This document shows positions 1-7,855 of a stretch of DNA of 64,000 bases, piece after piece. Numbering within the stretch: the stretch's first letter is position 1; every line of letters begins with the position of its first letter. The stretch spans positions 53,389 through 117,388 of the forward strand of contig NZ_JAFFZO010000013.1 in assembly GCF_016924145.1 (NCBI RefSeq), written 5' to 3'. The stretch comes from Amphritea pacifica. Lineage in GTDB: Bacteria > Pseudomonadota > Gammaproteobacteria > Pseudomonadales > Balneatricaceae. The notes beneath the pieces were generated by a model. That model made no database searches, was not told where the DNA came from, and saw only the letters and a list, made by a program, of their open reading frames with translations. The position numbers were made by a program, and so were the translations under genes.

Positions 1-135
1 TGATGCTTTATCGCCTGCCCGGGCCTGTCGAAGAAGCCGGTAGAGTGTATTTATCTGTTCAGCTGCTGCTGCGTGGTCGTGGTTCATGAAGTCGAGTCCC
101 ACTGTGGGGATCTGCTCAGGTTTTAACAGTGTCAT
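1..135 (-). CDS. Hemerythrin-like protein, N-terminal fragment
   Basis: The reverse strand is open from an ATG at 133-135 to the window edge (45 codons). The start reads MTLLKPEQIPTVGLDFMNHD followed by H; the VGLDFMNxDH block is the typical opening of bacteriohemerythrins, in which the His is the first ligand of the di-iron oxygen- or NO-binding site. A GAGGGA ribosome site lies just upstream. The remaining metal ligands are outside the window. It is divergent from the hydrogenase operon. Family assignment rests on this opening only. Confidence 0.65.
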   Translation of the reverse strand, partial: MTLLKPEQIPTVGLDFMNHDHAAAAEQINTLYRLLRQARAGDKAS

Positions 136-360
136 CGGGTTATCCCTCAATTATGGTGGGTTTCGATAATACGCGAAGCGGGTGATGGCTCCTTGTCCGA
201 TATCAAGAATCACTCTATCGGGAGAGGGTTAGCTTTTCAGTTTTGTAGTCTCAGGCAGAGTGGTAAGTAATTAACCGCTTTGCTGAACTCTTGGATAGAT
301 AATTACCCTGAGAAGGCTGGCTGATGGGCTATAACCCCGATACTGCAACGTTTTGGGAAG

Positions 361-378
361 TTGGAACATTATTTGCTG
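361..378 (+). promoter_or_regulatory. Sigma-54 (-24/-12) promoter of the hydrogenase operon
   Basis: The sequence TTGGAAC-ATTA-TTTGCT has GG at 363-364 and GC at 375-376, exactly ten bases apart, with TTGC at the -12 element. This is a close match to the RpoN consensus. It lies about 130 bp before hyaA, and the regulator encoded at the end of the locus is a sigma-54 activator type. The 136-506 intergenic region has no gene; I could not define activator-binding sites in it. Confidence 0.7.
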
Positions 379-506
379 AAAGCTGGAGGATAAATAATAA
401 CTAGAGAAGGTACGAACGGTTCTCCTGCGACCAGGCAACTATTCCAAGTGCAGACTGAGCCACACCGGACCTTCCTTAAGCGAGCCTGCTGACGGAGAGA
501 ACCGCA

Positions 507-1586
507 ATGCCCCAATCAATTGAAACCTTCTATGAAGTGATGCGACGTCAGGGGATTACGCGTCGTAGTTTTCTGAAGTACTGCAGTCTGACTGCAGCGG
601 CACTGGGTCTGGGGCCAGCGTTTGCGCCCAGAATTGCCCATGCGATGGAAACGAAGGAGCGAACCCCGGTTATCTGGGTACACGGTCTGGAGTGTACCTG
701 TTGTTCTGAGTCCTTTATCCGTTCAGCGCATCCGTTGGTTAAAGATGTGGTGTTGTCGATGATCTCTCTCGACTACGATGACACGCTGATGGCGGCCGCC
801 GGTCATCATGCAGAAGCCGCACTGGAAGAAACCATTCAGAAGTATAAAGGTAAATATATTCTTGCGGTGGAGGGCAATCCACCACTCAACGAGGATGGTA
901 TGTTCTGTATCGTCGGTGGCAAGCCATTTCTCGATCAGCTTAAGCATGCCGCTAAAGATGCCGCTGCCGTAATCGCCTGGGGCTCCTGCGCTTCCTGGGG
1001 CTGTGTTCAGGCTGCCCGGCCCAATCCAACACAGGCGGTACCGATCCATAAAGTGATTACCGATAAACCCATTATCAAAGTACCGGGTTGTCCGCCGATT
1101 GCAGAGGTGATGACCGGTGTTATCACCTATATGCTGACCTTTGGCCGTCTGCCTGAACTGGATCGTCAGGGACGTCCGAAGATGTTCTACAGTCAGCGGA
1201 TCCATGATAAATGCTATCGCCGTCCTCACTTTGACGCGGGTCAGTTTGTTGAGCAGTGGGACGATGAAAGTGCCCGCAAAGGCTACTGTCTCTATAAGGT
1301 GGGCTGTAAGGGGCCGACCACCTATAACGCCTGTTCTACGGTTCGCTGGAACGAAGGCACCTCATTCCCGATTCAGGCCGGACATGGCTGTATCGGTTGT
1401 TCTGAAGATGGCTTCTGGGATAAGGGCTCATTCTATGACCGGCTCAGCAACATTCCGCAGTTTGGGATTGAGAAAAATGCCGATGAGATCGGTATGGCTG
1501 TTGCGGGAGGCGTGGGTGCTGCAGTAGCCGCTCATGCAGCGGTTAGCGCTATTAAGCGGGCTCAGCACAAAGGAGATCAGGAATAA
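507..1586 (+). CDS. hyaA: [NiFe] uptake hydrogenase small subunit, oxygen-tolerant type
   Basis: Electron-transferring small subunit of a membrane-bound, periplasm-facing hydrogenase (359 aa, about the length of HyaA/HupS). Residues 19-25 (RRSFLKY) are a twin-arginine motif and cleavage after AHA at 46 is likely. Counting from there, cysteines fall at mature 17, 19, 20, 115, 120 and 149, the six ligands of the [4Fe-3S] proximal cluster of oxygen-tolerant enzymes. Cys/His sets near residues 230-315 fit the distal and medial clusters. A hydrophobic segment near 325-345 is the C-terminal membrane anchor. A GGAGAG ribosome site precedes the ATG. It overlaps hyaB by one base. Confidence 0.97.
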   Translation: MPQSIETFYEVMRRQGITRRSFLKYCSLTAAALGLGPAFAPRIAHAMETKERTPVIWVHGLECTCCSESFIRSAHPLVKDVVLSMISLDYDDTLMAAAGHHAEAALEETIQKYKGKYILAVEGNPPLNEDGMFCIVGGKPFLDQLKHAAKDAAAVIAWGSCASWGCVQAARPNPTQAVPIHKVITDKPIIKVPGCPPIAEVMTGVITYMLTFGRLPELDRQGRPKMFYSQRIHDKCYRRPHFDAGQFVEQWDDESARKGYCLYKVGCKGPTTYNACSTVRWNEGTSFPIQAGHGCIGCSEDGFWDKGSFYDRLSNIPQFGIEKNADEIGMAVAGGVGAAVAAHAAVSAIKRAQHKGDQE

Positions 1587-3394
1587 TGAATACCCCGATG
1601 AATGAGAAAGATCTTGATAACTCCGGTCGTCGTATTGTGGTTGATCCGGTTACCCGGATTGAAGGGCATATGCGTTGTGAAGTGAACGTTGATGAAAATA
1701 ATGTTATTCGTAACGCTGTCTCTACAGGGACTATGTGGCGTGGTCTGGAAGTGATTCTGAAAGGGCGTGATCCCAGGGATGCCTGGGCGTTTGTAGAGCG
1801 GATCTGTGGCGTCTGCACCGGCACCCATGCACTGACCTCGGTGCGCGCAGTGGAGGACGCGTTGGGAATTCAGATCCCTCTGAACGCTCACCTGATTCGT
1901 CATCTGATGGATAAGACTCTGCAGGTGCATGATCATATTGTGCACTTCTATCACCTGCACGCTCTTGACTGGGTTAATCCGGTTAATGCGCTCAAGGCTG
2001 ATCCAGTGGGCACGTCTGAACTGCAGAAGATGGTATCGCCGCATCACCCAAAATCAAGTCCGGGTTATTTTAAAGATGTACAGACCCGTCTTAAGAAGTT
2101 TGTGGAAACCGGTCAGCTGGGGCTGTTCTCCAATGGTTACTGGGATAATCCGGCTTATAAATTGCCGCCGGAAGCCGATCTGATGGCGGTGGCTCACTAT
2201 CTGGAAGCCCTCGATCTGCAGAAAGATATTGTTAAGATTCACACCATCTTCGGCGGTAAAAACCCCCATCCTAACTTTATGGTGGGGGGCGTTGCCTGTG
2301 CGATCAATATCGATGGTGTGGGTGCGTCTGGGGCACCGGTGAATATGACCTCCCTCAACTTTGTGTTGCAGCGGATTCAGGAAGCTCAGGCGTTTACCAA
2401 GAATGTTTATCTGCCCGATGTGCTGGCGGTTGCCGGAATCTATAAAGACTGGCTGCATGGTGGCGGTCTGGCATCTCAGAATGTTCTTTCCTACGGTACC
2501 TACCAGAAAGTGCCCTATGATAAATCCTCCGAGCTGCTTCCGGCGGGCGCCATTGTTAATGGTAACTGGAACGAAGTGCACGAAGTGGATGTGCGCGATC
2601 CGGAGCAGATTAAAGAGTTTGTTGATCACTCCTGGTACACCTACGAGGGGGGTAAGAAGGGGCTGCATCCATGGGATGGCGAAACAGCACCTAAATTTGA
2701 GCTGGGGCCTAATACGGTGGGCACCCGTACCAATATTAAAGAGATCGATGAATCGGCGAAATACTCCTGGATCAAAGCGCCGCGCTGGAAGGGTCATGCG
2801 ATGGAGGTGGGGCCGCTGGCGCGTTACATCGTCGCCTATGTTTCCGGTAAAGAGTATGTGCAGGAGCAGGTTAACCGTTCACTGTCGGCGTTCAATCAGA
2901 ACACCGGTCTCGATCTGGGGCTGAAACAGTTCCTGCCATCCACTCTGGGGCGTACTCTGGCGCGGGCGTTGGAGTGCGAGCTCTGCGTCGATACCATGCT
3001 GGATGACTGGCATCAACTGGTGGGCAATATCAAAAACGGGGACAGCTCTACTGCGAATGTGGAGAAGTGGGACCCGGCCAGCTGGCCGAAGGAAGCGATG
3101 GGGGTCGGTACCAATGAAGCCCCCCGTGGTGCTCTGGGTCACTGGATTAAGATCAAAGATGGCAAGATCGAAAACTATCAGGCGATCGTTCCGACCACCT
3201 GGAACGGTTCTCCGCGTGATGCGGAGGGCAATATCGGTGCATTTGAAGCTGCCCTGATGAATACGCCGATGGAGCGTCCCGATGAGCCGGTCGAGATACT
3301 GCGCACCCTGCACAGCTTTGACCCCTGTCTGGCCTGTTCTACCCATGTGATGTCAGCAGATGGGCAGGAACTGACTAAGGTAAAAATCCGCTAA
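1586..3394 (+). CDS. hyaB: [NiFe] uptake hydrogenase large subunit
   Basis: Catalytic subunit, 602 aa, that carries the Ni-Fe(CN)2CO site and splits H2. The L1 motif RICGVC gives C74 and C77; the L2 motif DPCLACSTH gives C581 and C584. Cleavage after H587 by the HyaD-type protease would remove a 15-residue tail, as in the family. It has no signal of its own and would be exported with HyaA by the Tat system. The start ATG overlaps the hyaA stop by one base (TAATG), so the two are translationally linked. A short GCCCG/CGGGC inverted repeat follows in the gap before hyaC. Confidence 0.97.
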   Translation: MNTPMNEKDLDNSGRRIVVDPVTRIEGHMRCEVNVDENNVIRNAVSTGTMWRGLEVILKGRDPRDAWAFVERICGVCTGTHALTSVRAVEDALGIQIPLNAHLIRHLMDKTLQVHDHIVHFYHLHALDWVNPVNALKADPVGTSELQKMVSPHHPKSSPGYFKDVQTRLKKFVETGQLGLFSNGYWDNPAYKLPPEADLMAVAHYLEALDLQKDIVKIHTIFGGKNPHPNFMVGGVACAINIDGVGASGAPVNMTSLNFVLQRIQEAQAFTKNVYLPDVLAVAGIYKDWLHGGGLASQNVLSYGTYQKVPYDKSSELLPAGAIVNGNWNEVHEVDVRDPEQIKEFVDHSWYTYEGGKKGLHPWDGETAPKFELGPNTVGTRTNIKEIDESAKYSWIKAPRWKGHAMEVGPLARYIVAYVSGKEYVQEQVNRSLSAFNQNTGLDLGLKQFLPSTLGRTLARALECELCVDTMLDDWHQLVGNIKNGDSSTANVEKWDPASWPKEAMGVGTNEAPRGALGHWIKIKDGKIENYQAIVPTTWNGSPRDAEGNIGAFEAALMNTPMERPDEPVEILRTLHSFDPCLACSTHVMSADGQELTKVKIR

Positions 3395-3441
3395 AAACCC
3401 GATGCCCGTGGTCTGCGCTGCGGGCGTGCTGGAGGTATGCT

Positions 3442-4134
3442 ATGGAAACAATAAAACAGAGAAAGCAGACGGCGGTGTATGTGTATGAGGCGCCGCTACG
3501 CTTATGGCACTGGGTTACCGTTTTTTCGATTATCACACTTTGTATTACCGGCTATTTTATCGGTTCACCGTTGCCGACAATGCCGGGGGAGGCCAGTGAT
3601 CATTTTCTGATGGGGTATATCCGCTTTGCTCACTTCACGGCGGGCTATATCGTTGCCGTTGGCTTCCTGGGACGGATCTACTGGGCATTTGTTGGCAACA
3701 GTCATGCCCGGGAGCTGTTTCTGGTGCCGATATTCAGTGGTAAATGGTGGAAAGAGGTAGGGCACGAGATACGCTGGTATCTGTTTCTGGAGAAAACGCC
3801 GAAGAAATATATTGGCCATAATCCGTTGGGGCAGCTGTCGATGTTCTGCTTCTTCGTCGTGGGGATCAGCTTTATGATCATCACCGGCTTTGCGCTCTAT
3901 GCCGAGGGGCTGGGGCGGGGCAGCTGGGCGGATACCCTGTTTGGCTGGGTAGTTCCGCTGATGGGGCAGAGCCAGGATCTGCATACCTGGCATCATCTGG
4001 GGATGTGGTATCTGATAATCTTCGTCATGATGCACGTTTATGTCGCCATTCGTGAGGATATTATGTCCCGTCAGAGTCTGATATCCACCATGATTGGTGG
4101 TTGGCGAATGTTTAAGGATGATAAGCCGGACTGA
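3442..4134 (+). CDS. hyaC: Ni/Fe-hydrogenase b-type cytochrome subunit
   Basis: Membrane anchor and quinone-reducing di-heme cytochrome b of the uptake hydrogenase, 230 aa. Four hydrophobic segments are visible near residues 22-45, 60-80, 130-155 and 180-205. Histidines in LRLWHW, RFAHFTAGY and DLHTWHHLG, plus MMHVYV, are the expected heme ligands. A GGAGG ribosome site at 3431-3435 supports the ATG. It follows hyaB by 47 bp and is followed by a terminator-like hairpin, so hyaABC can form its own transcript. Confidence 0.96.
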   Translation: METIKQRKQTAVYVYEAPLRLWHWVTVFSIITLCITGYFIGSPLPTMPGEASDHFLMGYIRFAHFTAGYIVAVGFLGRIYWAFVGNSHARELFLVPIFSGKWWKEVGHEIRWYLFLEKTPKKYIGHNPLGQLSMFCFFVVGISFMIITGFALYAEGLGRGSWADTLFGWVVPLMGQSQDLHTWHHLGMWYLIIFVMMHVYVAIREDIMSRQSLISTMIGGWRMFKDDKPD

Positions 4135-4163
4135 GTCTGGCAGATAACTTCGATGGTGTGTTT

Positions 4164-4190
4164 GCCGGGGCTATGCTCCGGCATTTTTAT
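4164..4190 (+). terminator. Terminator or attenuator after hyaC
   Basis: GCCGGGGC (4164-4171) pairs with GCTCCGGC (4175-4182), with one G-T wobble and a TAT loop, and is followed by ATTTTTAT. This fits an intrinsic terminator that separates the structural genes from the accessory genes. Confidence 0.7.
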
Positions 4191-4216
4191 CCCGGCTCGC
4201 GATGTCGGAGGTCTTG

Positions 4217-4483
4217 ATGCAACGTTTACGTTTTCATGGGCGCCGTCCGGAGCATCCGGGTGGTTTTCTTGAACGCTGTTACCTTAATCCGTTAAAAATC
4301 AGTCAGTCTCAACTGGCAAAAGAGCTGGGGATCTCCCGGCGAAGAGTTAACGAGATAGTTAACGGACAAAGAGCGATTACCGCAGATACCGCTTTACGTC
4401 TGGCGCACTTTTTTCATACCTCTCCGATGTTCTGGCTGGAGAAGCAGCAGCTTTGGGAGCTCTATCAGGTCGGCCGGGACTAG
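4217..4483 (+). CDS. Orphan HigA-family XRE DNA-binding protein
   Basis: Small helix-turn-helix protein (88 aa) of the HigA/VapI antidote family. The N-terminal RRPEHPGGFL block and the segment SQLAKELGISRRRVNEIVNG are the family hallmarks. The ATG at 4217 is preferred because GGAGG lies five bases upstream; an upstream ATG at 4202 lacks such a site. HigA proteins bind their own promoter and neutralise a HigB toxin, but no HigB-like gene is adjacent. It sits between hyaC and hyaD on the same strand, so a role as a local regulator is possible; this is inference. Confidence 0.85.
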   Translation: MQRLRFHGRRPEHPGGFLERCYLNPLKISQSQLAKELGISRRRVNEIVNGQRAITADTALRLAHFFHTSPMFWLEKQQLWELYQVGRD

Positions 4484-4605
4484 ATTGAGCTGATTTAACC
4501 ACTTAATTCAATAACTGGAAGTTTACTTTTCACTTTGCTTGCTGCTTACCACTGTAACCCCCTCTGTAACACCCCTGATATGGCGCTTAGCCGTAAGACT
4601 CTGAG

Positions 4606-4622
4606 TTGGCATAAAGCTTGTA
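4606..4622 (+). promoter_or_regulatory. Possible second sigma-54 promoter before hyaD
   Basis: TTGGCAT-AAAGC-TTGTA resembles the -24/-12 consensus, but the invariant GC of the -12 element reads GT here (4620-4621). It is about 65 bp before hyaD and downstream of the hyaC terminator, where an extra promoter would be useful. The imperfect -12 element makes this weak. Confidence 0.25.
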
Positions 4623-4684
4623 GTTCTAAAGTCAGTCCCGCTTAACCGTGGACACTTCTAAAACAGTAATGATGTGAGGGACAG

Positions 4685-5347
4685 ATGTCTGAATCGATAT
4701 CCCGGACGGAATCTGAGCTGAGAGTGATGATCCTCGGAATCGGTAACCTGCTTTGGGCCGATGAGGGGTTTGGTATCCGTGTTGTTGAGACTCTGCATGA
4801 ACGTTATCGCTTCCCTGAGAATGTCGAACTGATGGATGGTGGCACTCAGGGGATCTATCTGGTGCAGCATGTGCAGCGCTGTGATCTGCTGCTGGTGTTT
4901 GATGCAATCGACTATGGTCTTGAGCCGGGAGCCATGAAGGTCATTCATGGCGACGATGTGCCCAAATTTATGGGGGCAAAGAAGATGAGCCTGCATCAGA
5001 CCGGTTTTCAGGAAGTACTGGCGATGGCGGAGTTCACCGGTGATTATCCGCAGCATCTGCTGCTGATCGGGGTGCAGCCCGTTGAACTGGAGGATTTCGG
5101 CGGTAGTTTGCGGCCCGCGGTTCAGGCGCAGGTCGACCCCGCTATCCGTATCGCACTCGATTATCTTGACTCATTTGGTATCCATCCTAAGAAGCGCGAT
5201 CAGCCGTTGCCACCGCAGGAACAATTAGCGCCCTCCGAATTACAGCAACGCCGCTATGAGGAGGGACGTCCCTCTGAAGATGATGCCTGTCGCCGTGGTG
5301 ATGGGCGTTTTCTGAAACAGAGATCCGTTAAAGAGCGCAGTCACTGA
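4685..5347 (+). CDS. hyaD: Hydrogenase maturation endopeptidase HyaD/HupD
   Basis: Nickel-dependent protease that removes the C-terminal tail of the large subunit once nickel has been inserted. The opening MILGIGNLLWADEGFGIRVV is the family signature. The expected metal-probing residues are the Glu of DEGFG, the Asp of VFDAIDYG and the His of MSLHQTGF. At 220 aa it is longer than E. coli HyaD (about 195) because of a charged C-terminal tail after residue 175. GAGGGA lies just before the ATG. The stop overlaps the next start by one base. Confidence 0.95.
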   Translation: MSESISRTESELRVMILGIGNLLWADEGFGIRVVETLHERYRFPENVELMDGGTQGIYLVQHVQRCDLLLVFDAIDYGLEPGAMKVIHGDDVPKFMGAKKMSLHQTGFQEVLAMAEFTGDYPQHLLLIGVQPVELEDFGGSLRPAVQAQVDPAIRIALDYLDSFGIHPKKRDQPLPPQEQLAPSELQQRRYEEGRPSEDDACRRGDGRFLKQRSVKERSH

Positions 5348-5661
5348 TGTGCATCGGTATTCCTATGCAGGTACTTCGCTGTGACGGATTTGTGGCACTG
5401 TGCGAGGCTGAGGGAGAGCAGCAAACGGTTGATATGAGCCTGGTGGGGGAGTTGCCCCCGGGCAGCTGGGTGCTGGTGTTTCTCGGTGCTGCCCGTGAGC
5501 AGATCACGGAACAGCGCGCCAGAGAAACCGCGGATGCGATCAGTGCGCTGCACAGTGTTATGCGGGGTGAAGCCGTTGATATGGATTCACTGTTTGCTGA
5601 CCTGATTCAGAGCGAGCCACAACTGCCTGAACACCTGCAGATAACGACAGAGGAGCAATAG
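5347..5661 (+). CDS. hupF: HypC/HupF family hydrogenase chaperone
   Basis: Chaperone of the HypC/HybG/HupF family, 104 aa, starting MCIGIPMQV with the essential Cys2 that binds the maturing large subunit or the iron ligand assembly. The usual HypC His-containing VHVGFA stretch reads VFLGAARE here, and the protein is longer than HypC. Together with its position after hyaD these point to the HupF/HoxL subfamily, which is linked in rhizobia to maturation under oxygen. A true hypC is not in the window. Start and stop overlap or abut the neighbours. Confidence 0.92.
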   Translation: MCIGIPMQVLRCDGFVALCEAEGEQQTVDMSLVGELPPGSWVLVFLGAAREQITEQRARETADAISALHSVMRGEAVDMDSLFADLIQSEPQLPEHLQITTEEQ

Positions 5662-5665
5662 AGGC

Positions 5666-6094
5666 ATGACTGCGTTGATAGACCGTTTAACTGAACAACT
5701 GGGATATCCATTACTGGATCAGGCCAGCTTTGACGACTTTATTCAGGATCAGCCATTTTCGGTGCTGTTCTTTACTGAGGATCCGGCACGCTTTCCCGAA
5801 TCCCTCGATGTCGCTGTGATCCTGCCGGAACTGCTGAAACAGTTTCCTCAGCTTACCCCGGCGGTGATCAGTCGTGATGCCGAAAGGTCATTACAGGGAC
5901 GCTATAACTTTACCGTCTGGCCGACGCTGGTGCTGTTAAAGCAGGGGCGTTATCTGGGGGCTATCAGCAAGGTGCAGGACTGGGATCTCTATCTCAGGGA
6001 TATTGAGTCTCTGCTGCAGCGGGAACCCGGCCGTAATCCCGGCATCGGTATTCCCGTTGTGGTGAATCCGGACCAGACCCAGTCGTGCGGCTAA
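5666..6094 (+). CDS. hyaE: Hydrogenase accessory protein HyaE/HupG
   Basis: Thioredoxin-fold accessory protein of 142 aa. HyaE/HupG proteins are thought to act as chaperones for the Tat-exported small subunit. The block YNFTVWPTLVLLKQGRYLGAI is the thioredoxin-like beta-hairpin, and there is no CxxC, as expected for this family. It starts five bases after hupF and is followed by a short tandem repeat before the next gene. Confidence 0.9.
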   Translation: MTALIDRLTEQLGYPLLDQASFDDFIQDQPFSVLFFTEDPARFPESLDVAVILPELLKQFPQLTPAVISRDAERSLQGRYNFTVWPTLVLLKQGRYLGAISKVQDWDLYLRDIESLLQREPGRNPGIGIPVVVNPDQTQSCG

Positions 6095-6102
6095 AAAAGA
6101 CA

Positions 6103-6141
6103 GACTATAAAGTCAGACTGAAAAGACAGACTGAAAAGACA
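6103..6141. repeat. 13-bp tandem repeat between hyaE and hyaF
   Basis: GACTGAAAAGACA occurs twice head to tail (6116-6128, 6129-6141), preceded by a degenerate copy, GACTATAAAGTCA (6103-6115). The copies run up to the ribosome site of the next gene. Confidence 0.75.
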
Positions 6142-6152
6142 GGACAGAGAGT

Positions 6153-7028
6153 ATGAACCAGGGTGATATTCCACTGATCAATATGCCGGTTGGCCCCGGC
6201 AGTCAGTCAAACGCTGAAGACAGTGTAGTGCTGGACTATATGCCGATGCCAAAAGAGATGCATACCTATGATATCCCGATGTTGCCAGAAGCTGAGCTGT
6301 TGGAGAGCTGTCCTGAGACGCTGGAACTGCTGGATAAACTTCAACAGCAGCTGGATGCTTATACACCGGAAAGAGCGGTTATCAGTCTGGGACTGGAAAA
6401 GCTCTCCGAAGCCGGGCTGGATCTGATCAATCAGATTCTGGGCGAGGGGGAGGTCAGCCTGATCTGTAAGACTGATGATCAGGATTGCCTGGAGGTGCAT
6501 GCTCAGGAAACCGTATTAGCAGGGGTATGGCGGCTGCGCTATCTCAATGCAGATTCACATCTGATTAAGGAAACCCTGGAGATTGCGGATGTTCCTTCTG
6601 TTGCGCGTCGCTATGGATTTTCTCAGGCAACTCCGCTGGCGGTAGAAGCGGCTCAATGGCCTGCCGGTATTTTAAATGCACCACCGGTGCTGATTGAGCT
6701 GCAGCATAAAAGTGAATGCTATCAACCGGGTGATGAGCCCCACGTGATCAATCTGTCTCTGTTACCATTTTCCCCAGCGGATCATCAGTTACTGGATCAC
6801 TATCTGGGATCGGGGTCGCTGGTGGTGTTATCACGGGGTTATGGTAACTGCCGCATCAGCAGTACCGGTGTCTGCCCCATATGGCGGGTGCAGTATTTCA
6901 ACTCAACGGATCAGCTGATTCTCGATACCCTGGAAGTGGTTGAGATGCCCGCTGTCGTCTGTGCCGCCCCGGAAGACCTGCAGGATAGTGCTCTGCGACT
7001 GCAAGAGATAAGAGAGGTCTTGATCTGA
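6153..7028 (+). CDS. hyaF: Hydrogenase expression/formation protein HyaF/HupH
   Basis: Accessory protein of 291 aa, similar in length to HyaF/HupH (about 280). The N-terminal INMPVGPGSQ motif is typical. The C-terminal half (residues 195-270: GSLVVLSRGYGNCRISSTG, then WRVQYFNSTDQLILDTLEV) resembles an internal repeat of residues 80-145 (ISLICKTDD, WRLRYLNADSHLIKETLEI), as in the family. HupH is implicated in small-subunit maturation in rhizobia. The stop overlaps the next ATG by one base (TGATG). Confidence 0.93.
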   Translation: MNQGDIPLINMPVGPGSQSNAEDSVVLDYMPMPKEMHTYDIPMLPEAELLESCPETLELLDKLQQQLDAYTPERAVISLGLEKLSEAGLDLINQILGEGEVSLICKTDDQDCLEVHAQETVLAGVWRLRYLNADSHLIKETLEIADVPSVARRYGFSQATPLAVEAAQWPAGILNAPPVLIELQHKSECYQPGDEPHVINLSLLPFSPADHQLLDHYLGSGSLVVLSRGYGNCRISSTGVCPIWRVQYFNSTDQLILDTLEVVEMPAVVCAAPEDLQDSALRLQEIREVLI

Positions 7029-7258
7029 TGAGTGTTGAACCGGGACAGAAATTTGAAGGCAGCTATCTGGGACAGAACGACCAGCTCAGTGACGCGACCA
7101 GTCTGGAATGCAAAATCTGCTGGTATGTTTATGATCCCGGGAACGGGGATGATATCTGGCAGATCGCGCCAGGAACGCCGTTCAGTCAGCTACCGGAGCA
7201 CTGGCGTTGCCCAATATGTGATGGCGATAAAGATCAGTTTATGGTGCTGGATAGCTGA
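7028..7258 (+). CDS. hupI: Hydrogenase-associated rubredoxin HupI/HoxR
   Basis: Rubredoxin of 76 aa. Four cysteines in CKICWYVYDP and CPICDGDK bind one iron; the central GTPFSQLPEHWRCP block is typical. In oxygen-tolerant and rhizobial uptake hydrogenase loci this protein is linked to assembly or redox protection of the small-subunit clusters. The extra N-terminal 25 residues before the first Cys are common in HupI/HoxR. It is translationally coupled to hyaF. Confidence 0.95.
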   Translation: MSVEPGQKFEGSYLGQNDQLSDATSLECKICWYVYDPGNGDDIWQIAPGTPFSQLPEHWRCPICDGDKDQFMVLDS

Positions 7259-7270
7259 GGTTTAAAACAG

Positions 7271-7855
7271 ATGGTGGATATCGGTCTAATTGAATCCCGC
7301 TATGTTGAGATTCTTCATACCCGTATGGAGGGAGTGGCAGTAGTTAACCAGAAACTCCAGGTAAAGACATTGGGGTTTCAGTCGCTGGAAAATGAGCAGT
7401 TGGGTGTACTGATCACCCCCTGGTTTATGAATCTGATGCTACTGCCGGAAACTGACCAGCAATGGACTGAACGGGAGGCAGGCAGTAAAACTGTTCGTCA
7501 TCTTCCCTCCGGGCCCTATGAGTTTATTCTGGGGTGGGATGAGGTTTTAGGTGGTTATGGCATGTGTGCACTGTTCTCTCCTATGTTTGAGTTTCGCGAT
7601 CAGGCTGCTGCTGTTGCTACCGCAGGGGAGGTGATCAAGGCGCTGTTTGAACCCGATAATTTTGCGCCTACTGATCGACAGCGACAGCTGAGTGTTTCTG
7701 ATCCGTTGATGAAAACCGCAGAGGCGACAGATACGACAAGGGTAGCCGATGCTTCTCAGGCCCCCATCGATGAGGACGAAGCGATCAGGCTGAGTCGCCG
7801 CCAGTTTCTGACCGGCGGGTGTAACACAACCGGCCGGTATTCGGGATATGGCTGA
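7271..7855 (+). CDS. hybE: [NiFe]-hydrogenase assembly chaperone HybE/HupJ
   Basis: HybE-type chaperone of 194 aa that binds the cofactor-bearing subunit or the Tat precursor before export. The blocks TPWFMNLMLLP and GSKTVRHLPSGPYEF, then GYGMCALFSPMFEF, are characteristic. The tail carries an SRRQFLTG stretch that looks like a Tat-type twin-arginine segment, a feature of HupJ/HybE C-termini. It overlaps hupK by eight bases. Confidence 0.93.
   Translation: MVDIGLIESRYVEILHTRMEGVAVVNQKLQVKTLGFQSLENEQLGVLITPWFMNLMLLPETDQQWTEREAGSKTVRHLPSGPYEFILGWDEVLGGYGMCALFSPMFEFRDQAAAVATAGEVIKALFEPDNFAPTDRQRQLSVSDPLMKTAEATDTTRVADASQAPIDEDEAIRLSRRQFLTGGCNTTGRYSGYG

Noticed and set aside
723-1229. 168-codon reverse frame within hyaA
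   Set aside because: Shadow of the hydrogenase small-subunit gene, with no ribosome site and no protein-like sequence.
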